Assembly (NCBI RefSeq): GCF_014174355.1
Contig: NZ_JABEQF010000004.1
Location: forward strand, 248,001 to 312,000
Reading direction: 5' to 3'
Length of the DNA stretch: 64,000 nucleotides
From: Gluconacetobacter azotocaptans
GTDB lineage: Bacteria; Pseudomonadota; Alphaproteobacteria; Acetobacterales; Acetobacteraceae
Below the pieces are notes generated by a model that worked only from the letters and a program-made list of their open reading frames with translations, made no database searches and was not told the DNA's origin. Below are positions 7,427-15,600 of the stretch, in pieces; the stretch's first letter is position 1; each line of letters begins with the position of its first letter. The position numbers were made by a program, and so were the translations under genes.

Positions 7427-8478
7427 GCGACGCCCGCCCGCAGCAGATCATGGATGTGCAGGATGCCGATCGGCATGCCCGACTGGTCCAAGACAAACAG
7501 GCTGGTGATGGGGCGCGCCCGCGCATTCATCAGGCGCAGCGCGTCGGCAGCCAGCGCATCGGGGCCGGTCGTCAGGGGCGACAGATTCATGATGTCGGCC
7601 GCGTAGGTGCGTTCCAGATTCCGGTCCAGCGCGCGGCGCAGGTCGCCGTCGGTGATCAGGCCGCATAGCTGGCCATCCGGCCCGACCACGCCCATGCAGC
7701 CGAACGCCTTGCGCGTCATCTCCATGATAACCTGGCGCAGCGTGATATCCGGCGTCCCGATCGGCATGGCGGCACCCCGGTGCATCAGGTCGCCCACCCG
7801 GCGCAGCCGGGCGCCCAGGCGGCCCCCCGGATGGAAGATCCCGAAATCGGTGGCGGTGAAGCGCCGCCGTTCCAGCAGCACCACCGCCAGTGCGTCGCCC
7901 AGCGCCATCTGCATCGTCGAACTGGTGGTGGGCGCCAGGCCCATGGGGCAGGCCTCGGGCGCCTGGGGCATGACCAGCGCGATATCGGCCGCCAGGGCCA
8001 GGGTCGAATCGGCCTGGGCCGTTATCGCCGTCAGCAGCAGGCCGAAACGACGGGCGTGGGCCACGACGTCGGCCAGTTCCGGCGTTTCGCCCGAATTGGA
8101 CAGCGCCAGGATGGCGTCGCCCGGCTGGATCATGCCCAGGTCGCCGTGCGACGCCTCGGATGGATGAACGAAGACCGACGGTGTGCCCGTCGATGCCAGG
8201 GTGGACTGGATCTTTCGCCCTACATGGCCGGACTTGCCGATCCCGGTGACGACGACGCGCCCGGTCAGCGCCGAAAACGCCTCGACGACGCGCAGGAAGG
8301 CGGTGCCCAGTGCCGGCCTGTTCCCTTCGGCCCCGGCCGCGCGCAGCGCCGCGGCCATGCGGGACAGGCCGTCGCTTTCGCTGGCCAGCACCCGGCATGC
8401 GGCGTCGATGTCGGACGGACTCCGGTCTCGGCCCGGGGCGGGGCCGGCGATGCCATCAGGGAAGGCGGAATGGGTCAT
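7423..8478 (-). CDS. kdsD: arabinose-5-phosphate isomerase (KpsF/GutQ family)
   Basis: Interconverts ribulose-5-phosphate and arabinose-5-phosphate, the first step toward KDO for lipopolysaccharide. The 351-residue protein has a sugar isomerase (SIS) domain at about 50-190, including VVVTGIGKSGHVGRKI and the SNSGETPE loop, followed by two CBS domains (about 220-350). It starts the envelope run kdsD-lptC-lptA-lptB, which agrees with the KDO role. Confidence 0.95.
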   Translation of the reverse strand: MTHSAFPDGIAGPAPGRDRSPSDIDAACRVLASESDGLSRMAAALRAAGAEGNRPALGTAFLRVVEAFSALTGRVVVTGIGKSGHVGRKIQSTLASTGTPSVFVHPSEASHGDLGMIQPGDAILALSNSGETPELADVVAHARRFGLLLTAITAQADSTLALAADIALVMPQAPEACPMGLAPTTSSTMQMALGDALAVVLLERRRFTATDFGIFHPGGRLGARLRRVGDLMHRGAAMPIGTPDITLRQVIMEMTRKAFGCMGVVGPDGQLCGLITDGDLRRALDRNLERTYAADIMNLSPLTTGPDALAADALRLMNARARPITSLFVLDQSGMPIGILHIHDLLRAGVA

Positions 8479-8548
8479 GCCGCGTGTGTATCGCCATGAA
8501 GGTGCCTACCGTCAAATGGAACCGGACGGCACGGCTGAGCGCGTCGCG

Positions 8549-9181
8549 TCATGCACGGTGGGCGAAGATGTCCGGCTCTTCGTAGCCCAGCAGGTCCAGC
8601 CGCGCCCGCGCGGGCAGGAAATCGTAGCATGCCTGCGCCAGTTCGCGGCGTCCCTCGCGGTGCAGCAGGGCTTCCAGCTTCTCCCACAGGGCGTGCAGGT
8701 GCAGGACGTCGGAGGCAGCATAGGCCTGTTGTTCCGGCGTCAGCTCGGGCGCGCCCCAGTCGGACGTCTGCTGCTGCTTGCTGAGGTCGACGCCCAGCAA
8801 TTCGCGGCATAGATGCGCCAGGCCGTGGCGGTCGGTGAAGGTGCGCACCAGCTTGGACGCGATCTTGGTGCAGATGACCGGCGCCACGGTGATGCCCAGC
8901 GTATGCTGAAGGAGCGCCACGTCGAAGCGCGCGAAATGCATCAGCTTGGTGACCGACGGGTCCGACATCAGTCGCGCCAGGTTGGGGCTGGCCGTGCCCG
9001 GCAGGATCTGCACCAGATGGGCCTGCCTGTCGCCGGCCGAGATCTGGACCAGGCACAGCCGGTCGCGATGGGGGTTGAGGCCCATGGCCTCGGTATCCAC
9101 GGCGATTGATCCACCGAACGTCACATTGTCCGGCAGGTCGCCCCGGTGGAACAGGATGGAGGCGGATGTCGCGGCGCTCAT
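8549..9181 (-). CDS. ribonuclease D-like 3'-5' exonuclease, catalytic domain only
   Basis: DEDDy-type exonuclease, probably acting in RNA maturation or turnover. All ligands are visible in the 210-residue product: Asp29 and Glu31 (VDTEAMGL), Asp87 (FARFDVALL), Tyr154 and Asp158 (YAASDVLHL). It lacks the C-terminal HRDC domains of E. coli RNase D, like many short alphaproteobacterial homologues. The ATG at 9181 is preferred over the one at 9187 because GGGGGA stands 7 nt upstream of it. Located 70 bp before kdsD. Confidence 0.88.
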   Translation of the reverse strand: MSAATSASILFHRGDLPDNVTFGGSIAVDTEAMGLNPHRDRLCLVQISAGDRQAHLVQILPGTASPNLARLMSDPSVTKLMHFARFDVALLQHTLGITVAPVICTKIASKLVRTFTDRHGLAHLCRELLGVDLSKQQQTSDWGAPELTPEQQAYAASDVLHLHALWEKLEALLHREGRRELAQACYDFLPARARLDLLGYEEPDIFAHRA

Positions 9182-9250
9182 GCCCATATCCCCCGGGTGC
9201 GGACTGCCGGGGGATGGGCGGGGCGACGATATGAAACGGGGAGGAAGACC

Positions 9251-9394
9251 ATGAACCTCATCCAGATACGCGACGGCGGTTCCGCGAAAAAAGGGCGGCG
9301 GAACCTGTCTGTCGTCGTGTACACCAAATCGTACCGGGGCGCACACGCTGTTGTGCGACCACCAACAGTCCGCCGCGCCGCACGGGACGCATGA
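9251..9394 (+). CDS. possible short basic peptide
   Basis: A 47-codon open frame (MNLIQIRDGGSAKK...) begins at an ATG preceded by a very strong ribosome site, GGGGAGGAAG, 3-4 nt upstream. The product is basic and resembles nothing I recognise. It fills most of the gap between rnd and the first tRNA. Coding is doubtful: the frame is short and the C-terminal half (PPTVRRAARDA) looks like translated GC-rich spacer. Confidence 0.25.
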   Translation: MNLIQIRDGGSAKKGRRNLSVVVYTKSYRGAHAVVRPPTVRRAARDA

Positions 9395-9448
9395 TCGCGC
9401 CGTCCGGCCGGACCTGGCCATGCAGGCCGTATCATGCTGTCGGAAAAC

Positions 9449-9577
9449 GATGGTGCCCAGAAGAAGACTCGAACTTCCACGACCTTTCGGCCACAGGTAC
9501 CTGAAACCTGCGCGTCTACCAATTCCGCCATCTGGGCACAGAGGCTCCCCGTTTCCGGGGTGGTGAGGGGCGTTTAC
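9449..9577. repeat. tRNA-Leu direct repeat, unit 1
   Basis: A 129-bp unit containing the tRNA and about 40 bp of its 5' leader. It matches 9751-9879 at 128 of 129 positions; the single difference is A at 9538 against T at 9840, the base just before the tRNA 5' end. Confidence 0.95.
9451..9537 (-). tRNA. tRNA-Leu (CAG), copy 1
   Basis: An 87-nt tRNA with encoded CCA. The acceptor arm pairs GCCCAGA with TCTGGGC, the anticodon stem CAGGT/ACCTG holds the loop TTCAGGT (anticodon CAG), and a long variable arm marks it as class II. The T-arm carries GTTCGAGTC. The 5' leader contains a CCCCG-GAAA-CGGGG hairpin. The sequence is identical to the copy 302 bp to the right. Confidence 0.96.
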
Positions 9578-9750
9578 TCCGGAACGGCAGGGGGGTCAAC
9601 AGGGCCTGCCGGATCGTTCCGCATCCGATCCATCATCCTCCGGACAGGCATCGGAAATGCGTCCCGGGCGCATGCCTGCGGCGTCGGACATGCCAACGCC
9701 GACGAGCCGCCTGGGAGGCGGTCGCCGGTCGGCGTGCTATGCTTTTTTAG

Positions 9751-9879
9751 GATGGTGCCCAGAAGAAGACTCGAACTTCCACGACCTTTCGGCCACAGGT
9801 ACCTGAAACCTGCGCGTCTACCAATTCCGCCATCTGGGCTCAGAGGCTCCCCGTTTCCGGGGTGGTGAGGGGCGTTTAC
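9751..9879. repeat. tRNA-Leu direct repeat, unit 2
   Basis: Second unit of the 129-bp direct repeat, 302 bp from the first. The sequence outside the units on either side is unrelated, so the duplication ends sharply. The 173-bp spacer between the units contains no recognisable gene. Confidence 0.95.
9753..9839 (-). tRNA. tRNA-Leu (CAG), copy 2
   Basis: Identical in all 87 nt to the copy at 9451-9537, including the encoded CCA and the CAG anticodon. Its leader has the same CCCCG-GAAA-CGGGG hairpin at 9849-9862. As the upstream member on the minus strand it may be co-transcribed with copy 1; no terminator is visible between them on that strand. Confidence 0.96.
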
Positions 9880-10048
9880 CCCGCCGCATGGGGGTGGTCA
9901 ACACGGCTTCGACGATTCGTGTCGTTTTTGTTGCGACGCCGCCGCGCACGCCGGATGGCCGGCAGAGCTGTGTGGCGGGCGTGTCCGATGACGTGGACAG
10001 GCGTTATGCTGTCCCGCCCATCCTGACGGGCGATTGGGGGGACAAAAA

Positions 10049-10972
10049 ATGGCGACGCGAAAAGTGGCCGCAATTGTCGGCGGAACCGGATTCCTGGGAC
10101 GTCATGTGGTCCGGCGACTGGCCGACGACGGATATATCGTCCGTGTGGCCGCCCGCCGGGCCGACCGGGCGGCGTCGCTGCGCCCGCTGGGCGATGTCGG
10201 GCAGATCGTCCCGCTGGGCGCCTCGATCCTGGATGAGGAGTCGCTGGTCCCGGTGGTCGAGGGGGCACACGTGATCGTCAATCTGGTCGGGATCCTGGCG
10301 GAGCGCGGGCGGGCGACATTCCAGGCGGTGCATGTCGACGGCGCGGGGCGCATTGCCCGGCTGGCCGCCTCCGCCGGGGTCGAGCGGCTGGTGCATGTCT
10401 CGGCCATCGGAGCGTCGCCCGACAGTCCGTCCGCCTACGGCCGCAGCAAGGCGGCGGGCGAGGTCGCCGTGCTGCGCAACATGCCCGAGGCGACGATCAT
10501 TCGTCCTTCCATCCTGTTCGGGGCCGAGGACCGGTTCACCAACCTGTTCGCCACGCTGGCGCGCTACAGCCCCATCCTGCCGGTCTATGGCGCGGCCACG
10601 CGGGTCCAGCCCGTCTATGTGTGTGACGTCGCCGAAGGGATCCGCCGGGTGCTGGCGTCCGGCGGCCATGCCGGCGAAATCTACGAATTCGGCGGCCCGG
10701 CGGTGTGGACGATGGAGGAGGTCGCCCGCTGGGTGATGGCGGCGATCGGGCGCCGCCGGCCGGTGTTCCGGGTGCCGGACCTTCTGGCCCGGTGGCAGGC
10801 GATGTGGCTGGAGCATCTGCCCGGCCGGCTGCTGACGCGCGACCAGCTGGCCATGCTGTCGGTGGACAATGTGATCGCCGAAGGCACGCGGGGGCTCGGC
10901 CTGCTGGGGATCGAGGCGCTTCCGATTGAATTGATTGCGCCTTCGTACTTGCAAAGATATAAAATTATATAA
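10049..10972 (+). CDS. complex I NDUFA9-like NAD(P)-binding protein
   Basis: Atypical short-chain dehydrogenase related to the NDUFA9 accessory subunit of complex I; the bacterial members are of uncertain role (quinone biosynthesis or complex I stability have been proposed). The 307-residue protein has the dinucleotide-binding motif GGTGFLG at about 11-17, the YGRSK active-site-like block, and a C-terminal substrate domain. ATG 10049 follows GGGGGGA. It ends at a clear terminator and is separate from gltD. Confidence 0.82.
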   Translation: MATRKVAAIVGGTGFLGRHVVRRLADDGYIVRVAARRADRAASLRPLGDVGQIVPLGASILDEESLVPVVEGAHVIVNLVGILAERGRATFQAVHVDGAGRIARLAASAGVERLVHVSAIGASPDSPSAYGRSKAAGEVAVLRNMPEATIIRPSILFGAEDRFTNLFATLARYSPILPVYGAATRVQPVYVCDVAEGIRRVLASGGHAGEIYEFGGPAVWTMEEVARWVMAAIGRRRPVFRVPDLLARWQAMWLEHLPGRLLTRDQLAMLSVDNVIAEGTRGLGLLGIEALPIELIAPSYLQRYKII

Positions 10973-11006
10973 GGGCGCCAGAACAGGGCATTAAAATGAT
11001 ATTTGT

Positions 11007-11050
11007 CCCGAACCGGACCTTTATCGAAGGGATGTTCGGGCTTTGATTTT
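11007..11050 (+). terminator. rho-independent terminator after the NDUFA9-like gene
   Basis: CCCGAAC (11007-11013) pairs with GTTCGGG (11034-11040); an inner CCTT/AAGG pairing shortens the loop, and CTTTGATTTTT follows. It lies 35 bp after the stop codon. Confidence 0.75.
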
Positions 11051-11179
11051 TCCGTCGCCGACCGTTTTTTCATAAAAGGACAGCACTACTGTCTTTAATG
11101 GATCGGTCGCCTGTCGTAGGTGTTCCGCCCAATGGGCGCCGGCCGTATCGAGCGCCTGCCGTTTGCCGGGGGAAAGCCG

Positions 11180-12634
11180 ATGGCCGAGCGCATGCTGAAA
11201 TTCGTCTCTGTGGCGCAGGGCCAGCCGGACAAACGTCCAGCCGCCGAGCGCAGCACCGATTTCGACGAGATCTACCGATCCTTCGCCGTGGCGCAGGCCG
11301 AACAGCAATCCAGCCGCTGTTCGCAGTGCGGGGTGCCGTTCTGCTCGATTCACTGCCCCCTGGGCAACAACATCCCGGACTGGCTGAAGATGACGGCCGA
11401 GGGGCGGCTGGAGGAAGCCTACGCCCTGTCGTCGGCGACCAACAATTTCCCCGAGATCTGCGGCCGCATCTGCCCGCAGGACCGCCTGTGCGAAGGCAAT
11501 TGCGTGATCGAGAAAGGGTTCGAGAGCGTCACCATCGGCGCGGTCGAACGCTTCATCACCGACACCGCGTTCGCCAGCGGCTGGGTCGAGCCGATCCGCC
11601 CGCCGGTGGAACGCGCCCTGTCGATCGGCATCGTCGGCGCGGGGCCGGGCGGTCTGGCCGCCGCGATGCAGCTCCGCGAACAGGGATATCAGGTCCATGT
11701 CTACGACCGGTACGACCGGGTGGGCGGGCTGATGGTCTACGGCATTCCGGGCTTCAAGCTGGAAAAGGACATCGTTGCCCGTCGTCATCTGTACCTGGAG
11801 GAATCCGGGGTGAAGTTCCATCTGGGTCTTGGTGTCGGCGACCGGGACGAGGACGGACAGATCGCCTTCGCCACCCTGCGCGACCGCCATGATGCGGTAC
11901 TGATCGCGACGGGCGTCTACAAATCGCGCGATATCGGCGGCCCCGGTGCCGGCCTGGGCGGCATCGTCAAGGCGCTGGACTACCTGACCGTGTCGAACCG
12001 CCTGTCGCTGGGCGACACGGTCGAATCGTTCGAGAATGGCGAGCTGAATGCGGCAGGCAAGTCGGTGGTCGTGATCGGCGGCGGCGACACCGCCATGGAC
12101 TGCGTCCGCACCGCCATCCGCCAGGGTGCGAAATCGGTGAAGTGCCTGTACCGGCGCGACCGCGCCAACATGCCCGGCTCGATCCGCGAGGTGAAGAACG
12201 CCGAGGAAGAGGGGGTGGAGTTCGTGTGGCTGGCGGCCCCCGAGGCGTTCCGGGGCGAGGGCACCGTCAGCGGCGTGCGCGCGTCACGGATGAAGCTGGG
12301 CCTGCCGGACGCGACGGGACGCCAGTCGGTCGAACCGGTCGAAGAAAGTTCGTTCACGCTGGAGGCCGACCTGGTGATCAAGGCGCTGGGCTTCGACCCC
12401 GAGCCGCTGCCCACCCTGTGGGGCCAGCCGGACCTGGCGGTGTCACGCTGGGGGACGCTGCGCGTCGACCACGAGACTTTCATGACCAGCCTGCCGGGGG
12501 TTTTTGCCGCGGGCGATATCGTGCGGGGGGCCAGCCTGGTGGTCTGGGCCATCCGTGATGGACGGGATGCCGCGGCGCAGATGCATCGTTGGCTGAAAAA
12601 CACGGCGCCGGCGCGCGCCCAGGCGGCGGAGTGA
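11180..12634 (+). CDS. gltD: glutamate synthase (NADPH) small subunit
   Basis: Takes electrons from NADPH through FAD and 4Fe-4S clusters to the large subunit for glutamate synthesis. The 484-residue protein has the N-terminal cysteine-rich motif CSQCGVPFCSIHCPLGNNIPDW, a second cluster block (CGRICPQDRLCEGNC), the FAD-binding GAGPGGL motif and the NADPH-binding GGGDTAMD motif. ATG 11180 is preceded by GGGGGAAAG; an in-frame GTG 60 bp upstream lacks a good site. Its stop overlaps the gltB start (TGATG). Confidence 0.96.
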   Translation: MAERMLKFVSVAQGQPDKRPAAERSTDFDEIYRSFAVAQAEQQSSRCSQCGVPFCSIHCPLGNNIPDWLKMTAEGRLEEAYALSSATNNFPEICGRICPQDRLCEGNCVIEKGFESVTIGAVERFITDTAFASGWVEPIRPPVERALSIGIVGAGPGGLAAAMQLREQGYQVHVYDRYDRVGGLMVYGIPGFKLEKDIVARRHLYLEESGVKFHLGLGVGDRDEDGQIAFATLRDRHDAVLIATGVYKSRDIGGPGAGLGGIVKALDYLTVSNRLSLGDTVESFENGELNAAGKSVVVIGGGDTAMDCVRTAIRQGAKSVKCLYRRDRANMPGSIREVKNAEEEGVEFVWLAAPEAFRGEGTVSGVRASRMKLGLPDATGRQSVEPVEESSFTLEADLVIKALGFDPEPLPTLWGQPDLAVSRWGTLRVDHETFMTSLPGVFAAGDIVRGASLVVWAIRDGRDAAAQMHRWLKNTAPARAQAAE

Positions 12635-15600
12635 TGGACATGGATCGATTCAGCGGGGATCGGAACGACGCATTCGTCGCCGACTGGCACGACAACGCAC
12701 GGGCGATCAGCGGCCTGTATGACCCGTCGCAGGAGCACGATGCCTGCGGCGTCGGCCTGGTGGCGTCGCTGGACGGCACCAAGCGGCGCGACGTGGTCGA
12801 GGCCGGCATCGCGGCCCTGAAGGCGGTGTGGCATCGCGGCGCGGTCGACGCCGACGGCAAGACCGGCGACGGCGCGGGCATCCATGTCGAAATCCCGCAG
12901 GATTTCTTCGTCGATGCCATCCATAGCGGCGGCGAGGGATGCGTCGACAGCCAGATCGCGGTCGGCATGGTCTTCCTGCCCAAGACCGACCTTGCGGCGC
13001 AGGAGCGCTGCCGCCAGATCATCGAGACCGAGATCCTGGCATTCGGCTACGGCATCTACGGCTGGCGGCAGGTGCCCATCGACACCGCCTGCATCGGCGA
13101 GAAGGCGAACGCTACCCGGCCCGAGATCGAACAGATCATGATCCGCAACCTCCTCGGCACCGACGAGGAGACGTTCGAGCGCGACCTGTACGTCATCCGC
13201 CGCCGGATCGAGAAAAGCGCGATCGCCCATCAGGTCGATCTGTACATCTGTTCGATGTCCTGCCGATCGATGATCTACAAGGGCATGTTCCTGGCGGAGA
13301 ACCTGACGGATTTCTATCCGGACCTGCTGGATGCGCGGTTCGTCAGCCGGTTCGCGATCTATCATCAGCGTTATTCGACCAACACCTTCCCGACCTGGAA
13401 GCTGGCGCAGCCGTTCCGCCGCCTGGCGCATAACGGCGAAATCAACACCATCTCGGGCAACATCAACTGGATGAAGAGCCACGAGACCCGGCTGGCCGAC
13501 CCGGCGCTGGATCCGTACATGGAGGATCTGAAGCCGGTGGTGCAGGCCAGCGGGTCCGACACGGCGACGCTGGACAACGTGTTCGAACTGCTGACCTTCG
13601 CGGGGCGGGACGCGCCGATGGTCAAGGCGCTGATGGTGCCGGCCAGCGTGGGCGAAAACTCGGCCATGCCGCAGAAGCACAAGGACATGTACGCGTACTG
13701 CAACGCGGTGATGGAACCGTGGGATGGCCCCGCCGCCCTGTGCGCGACCGACGGCCGCTGGATCGTCGCCGGGCTGGACCGCAGCGGCCTGCGCCCGCTG
13801 CGCTACACCCTGACGTCGGACGGCCTGCTGATCGTGGGTTCGGAAACCGGCATGGTGAAGGTGCCCGAGGCCGAGATCGTCCGGCGCGGGCGCCTGGGGC
13901 CGGGGCAGATGATCGGCCTCGATATGCACGAGGCCCGCCTCTACGGCCACGAGGCGCTGCTGGACCAGATCTGCGCGCGGCAGGATTTCGGCGCCTGGGT
14001 CAAGCACATCCAGAAGATCGGGTCGGTGGTGCGCGCCGACGTGCAGGAACCCGTGCTGTACGGCCGCGACGAACTGCGTCGCCGCCAGATGGCGGTCGGC
14101 ACCACGCTGGAGGAACTGGAAACCATCCTGCATCCGATGGTCGAGACCGCGGCCGAGGCGATCGGGTCGATGGGCGACGACGCGCCGCTGGCCGTCCTGT
14201 CGGCGCGCTATCGGGGGCTTGCGCATTATTTCCGCCAGGCGTTCAGCCAGGTCACCAATCCGCCGATCGACAGCCTGCGCGAAACCCGGGTCATGAGCCT
14301 GGTCACGCGGCTGGGGAACCTGGGCAATATCCTCGACGAATCCGAGAGCCAGTGCGACCTGCTGCAACTGCCCAGCCCGGTTCTGACGACGGGTGAGTTC
14401 AAGGCCCTGCTGGCCTTCTGCGGCGACAGCGCGTGCGTCGTCGACTGCACCTTCCCCGCGGCCGACGGCGAGGCCGGGCTGCGTGACGCGATCACCCGGA
14501 TCCGGCAGGAGGCCGAGGATCGCGTGCGCGAAGGCTGCACCCACCTGTTCCTGACGGAAGAGGCGCAGTCGGCCGAGCGCGCCTACATCCCGATGATCCT
14601 GGCGACGGCGGCGGTGCATACCCATCTGGTGCGCCAGTCGCTGCGGACCTTTACCTCGCTGAACGTGCGTTCGGCCGAGGCGCTGGACGTGCATGCCATC
14701 GCGGTGACGATCGGTGTCGGCGCGACGTCGGTCAATCCGTACCTGGCGCAGGAAAGCATCGCGGACCGCCAGCGGCGCGGCTTGTTCGGCGATATCTCGC
14801 TGCGCGAGGCGGTGGAACGCTACCGCAAGGCGGTGGACAAGGGCCTGCTGAAGGTCATGTCCAAGATGGGCATCTCGATCGCCGCGTCGTATCGGGGCGG
14901 CTATAATTTCGAGGCGATCGGCCTGTCGCGCGCCCTGGCGGCGGAGTTCTTCCCCGGCATGCCGTCGCGCATTTCTGGCATCGGCCTGTCCGGTATCGCC
15001 ACCAACGTGCTCAGTTTCCACGAAACGGCGTGGAACCGGACGGTCACTGCCCTGCCGGTCGGCGGGCAGTACAAGCTGCGGCGCAGCGGCGAGGTGCATG
15101 CCTTCGACGGCAATCTGATCCACATGCTGCAGACGGCGGTGGCGACGGACAGTTTCTCGATCTACCGGCGCTATGCCGACGCGGTCCGGCGCATGCCGCC
15201 GGTGGCGTTGCGCGACCTGCTGGATTTCCGGGGTGGCCGGACGCCGATTCCCGTCGAGTCGGTCGAAAGCATCACGCAACTGCGCAAGCGGCTGATCGCG
15301 CCGGGTATTTCGCTGGGCGCACTCAGCCCCGAAGCGCATGAAACCCTGTCGATCGCCATGAACCGGATCGGCGCCAAATCCGATTCCGGCGAGGGGGGCG
15401 AGGACCCGTCGCGGGCGCGTCCGCGCGCCAACGGCGACAACGCATCCTCGGCCATCAAGCAGATCGCCTCGGGCCGGTTCGGCGTGACGGCGCAGTACCT
15501 GAACGACTGCCGCGAGATCGAAATCAAGATGGCGCAGGGCGCCAAGCCGGGCGAGGGCGGGCAGTTGCCCGGCTTCAAGGTCACCGGCCTGATCGCCAAG

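Noticed and set aside
9538-9752. A CRISPR-like or integron-like structure between the two tRNA units
   Set aside because: There are only two repeat units, each a whole tRNA gene, and the spacer has no repeat or attC-like features.
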